Shown piece by piece: positions 63,553 through 64,000 of a DNA stretch of 64,000 nt. This DNA is from Herbaspirillum sp. (GTDB taxonomy: Bacteria; Pseudomonadota; Gammaproteobacteria; Burkholderiales; Burkholderiaceae_D): the NCBI RefSeq assembly GCF_017744395.1, contig NZ_JAGIBI010000001.1:496001-560000 (forward strand), in the 5' to 3' direction. Position numbers and translations under genes: made by a program. The notes beneath the pieces are model-generated. The model saw only the letters and a list, made by a program, of their open reading frames with translations. It ran no database searches and had not been told where the DNA came from. Positions within the stretch are counted from its first letter, which is position 1. Every line of letters starts with the position of its first letter.

Positions 63553-63806
63553 GGCCGCTGTTCTTTTTCCTTTTCTTGCTTTTCTTCCTTCTCTTGCCCG
63601 CCGGCGATGCGCCGGGATGCGGGCAATTCCATCATGCCAAAAATGCGAGTCATATTTTTCGATATGGTTCGACAATTTTATTGTCATTGAGTAGTAATAC
63701 TTCGATGCAACAATCCGCCCCGCATCCGCTACGGCCTGATTTTTTGTTCACGTTCCAGGGAAGATCGTGAAACTGCGCCAAGGATCGCCATCACAAGGGG
63801 AACTCA

Positions 63807-64000
63807 ATGACCATCCGTCTGCGCATCACGCTGCTCGTCATACTCACATTCATCGCCATCGCCGGCATCGGCGGCTACGCGATGATCCAATCCCGCGACA
63901 GCGCGGCGGAGGTCAAGTCGGTCACGGAAGGGGTGATGCCGAGCGTGCTGGCCTCATCCGACCTGATGGGGCAGTTGAAGGATGTGCAGCTGGCGGCGAT
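63807..64000 (+). CDS. Methyl-accepting chemotaxis protein, N-terminal part (cut by window)
   Basis: Only the first 64 residues are in the window. They show a short basic N-terminus, a hydrophobic helix (TLLVILTFIAIAGIGGYAMI) and the start of a four-helix-bundle ligand region (SAAEVKSVTEGVMPSVLASSDLMGQL). This is the pattern of 4HB_MCP receptors. AAGGGGAACTCA sets ATG 63807. The HAMP and signalling domains lie beyond the right edge. Confidence 0.8.
   Translation, partial: MTIRLRITLLVILTFIAIAGIGGYAMIQSRDSAAEVKSVTEGVMPSVLASSDLMGQLKDVQLAA

Noticed and set aside
63559-63605. Polypyrimidine tract after the small membrane protein
   Set aside because: Composition only; no stem precedes it closely enough to call a terminator.

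Overview
The window looks like chromosomal DNA from a GC-rich betaproteobacterium, most likely Oxalobacteraceae and close to Herbaspirillum. This is inferred from protein character and gene content: long GC-rich genes with long spurious antisense frames, a beta-type gntR-acnD-prpF cluster, a ribose operon with an internal LacI gene, hutF/hutG, and TctDE- and CusRS-like two-component systems. I see no rRNA, tRNA, CRISPR array, insertion sequence or prophage. It reads as metabolic, transport and regulatory core/accessory DNA.

Layout. 1-4.9 kb: the end of a DoxX-type membrane protein, two tandem pirins, a small unknown protein, a class I methyltransferase, a secreted unknown protein and a DUF6196-like protein. 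4.9-9.1 kb: a GntR/FCD regulator divergent from a hydroxy-acid/polyol oxidation cluster (Zn alcohol dehydrogenase, mannitol/tagaturonate dehydrogenase-type, FMN mandelate/lactate dehydrogenase-type), with twin candidate operators between. 9.2-12.2 kb: a TctDE-like two-component pair and a GNAT-Rnk fusion gene broken by a frameshift. 12.5-15.2 kb: a nitrate/sulfonate/taurine-type ABC transporter. 15.4-21.5 kb: ribose operon rbsB-A-C-R-K-D with a 16-bp perfect palindrome at the predicted transcription start. 21.5-26.2 kb: prpF, acnD and a GntR regulator of the 2-methylcitrate cycle, without prpB or prpC.

26.4-32.5 kb: an IclR regulator, a polar amino-acid ABC transporter and hutD-hutF-hutG, i.e. 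uptake plus the last steps of histidine degradation. 32.6-37.5 kb: nhaA, a 59-residue membrane protein, pgi and an unknown soluble protein. 37.6-44.5 kb: an orphan hybrid histidine kinase, then a Fur-box-like site, a TonB-dependent receptor and a PepSY membrane protein, with a convergent 2OG-Fe(II) oxygenase. 44.6-48 kb: a universal stress protein, and a LysR regulator divergent from a glyoxalase-like protein and a D-2-hydroxyacid dehydrogenase.

48-56.2 kb: a five-gene minus-strand set, outer-membrane factor -> adaptor -> RND pump -> response regulator -> sensor kinase. 56.4-59.7 kb: a second TonB receptor with an uncharacterised secreted ThuA-like protein and possibly an 83-residue protein, downstream of a good Fur-box-like site. 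59.8-64 kb: a family III CoA transferase, a short signal peptidase I, a TetR regulator, a small membrane protein and the start of a chemotaxis receptor.

Most genes have clear family assignments. The less explained parts are the Fur-box/ThuA-like/TonB unit, the frameshifted GNAT-Rnk fusion, the hydroxy-acid cluster at 5-9 kb and several candidate operator pairs. I did not find a clear-cut new system such as a defence island or a biosynthetic cluster.
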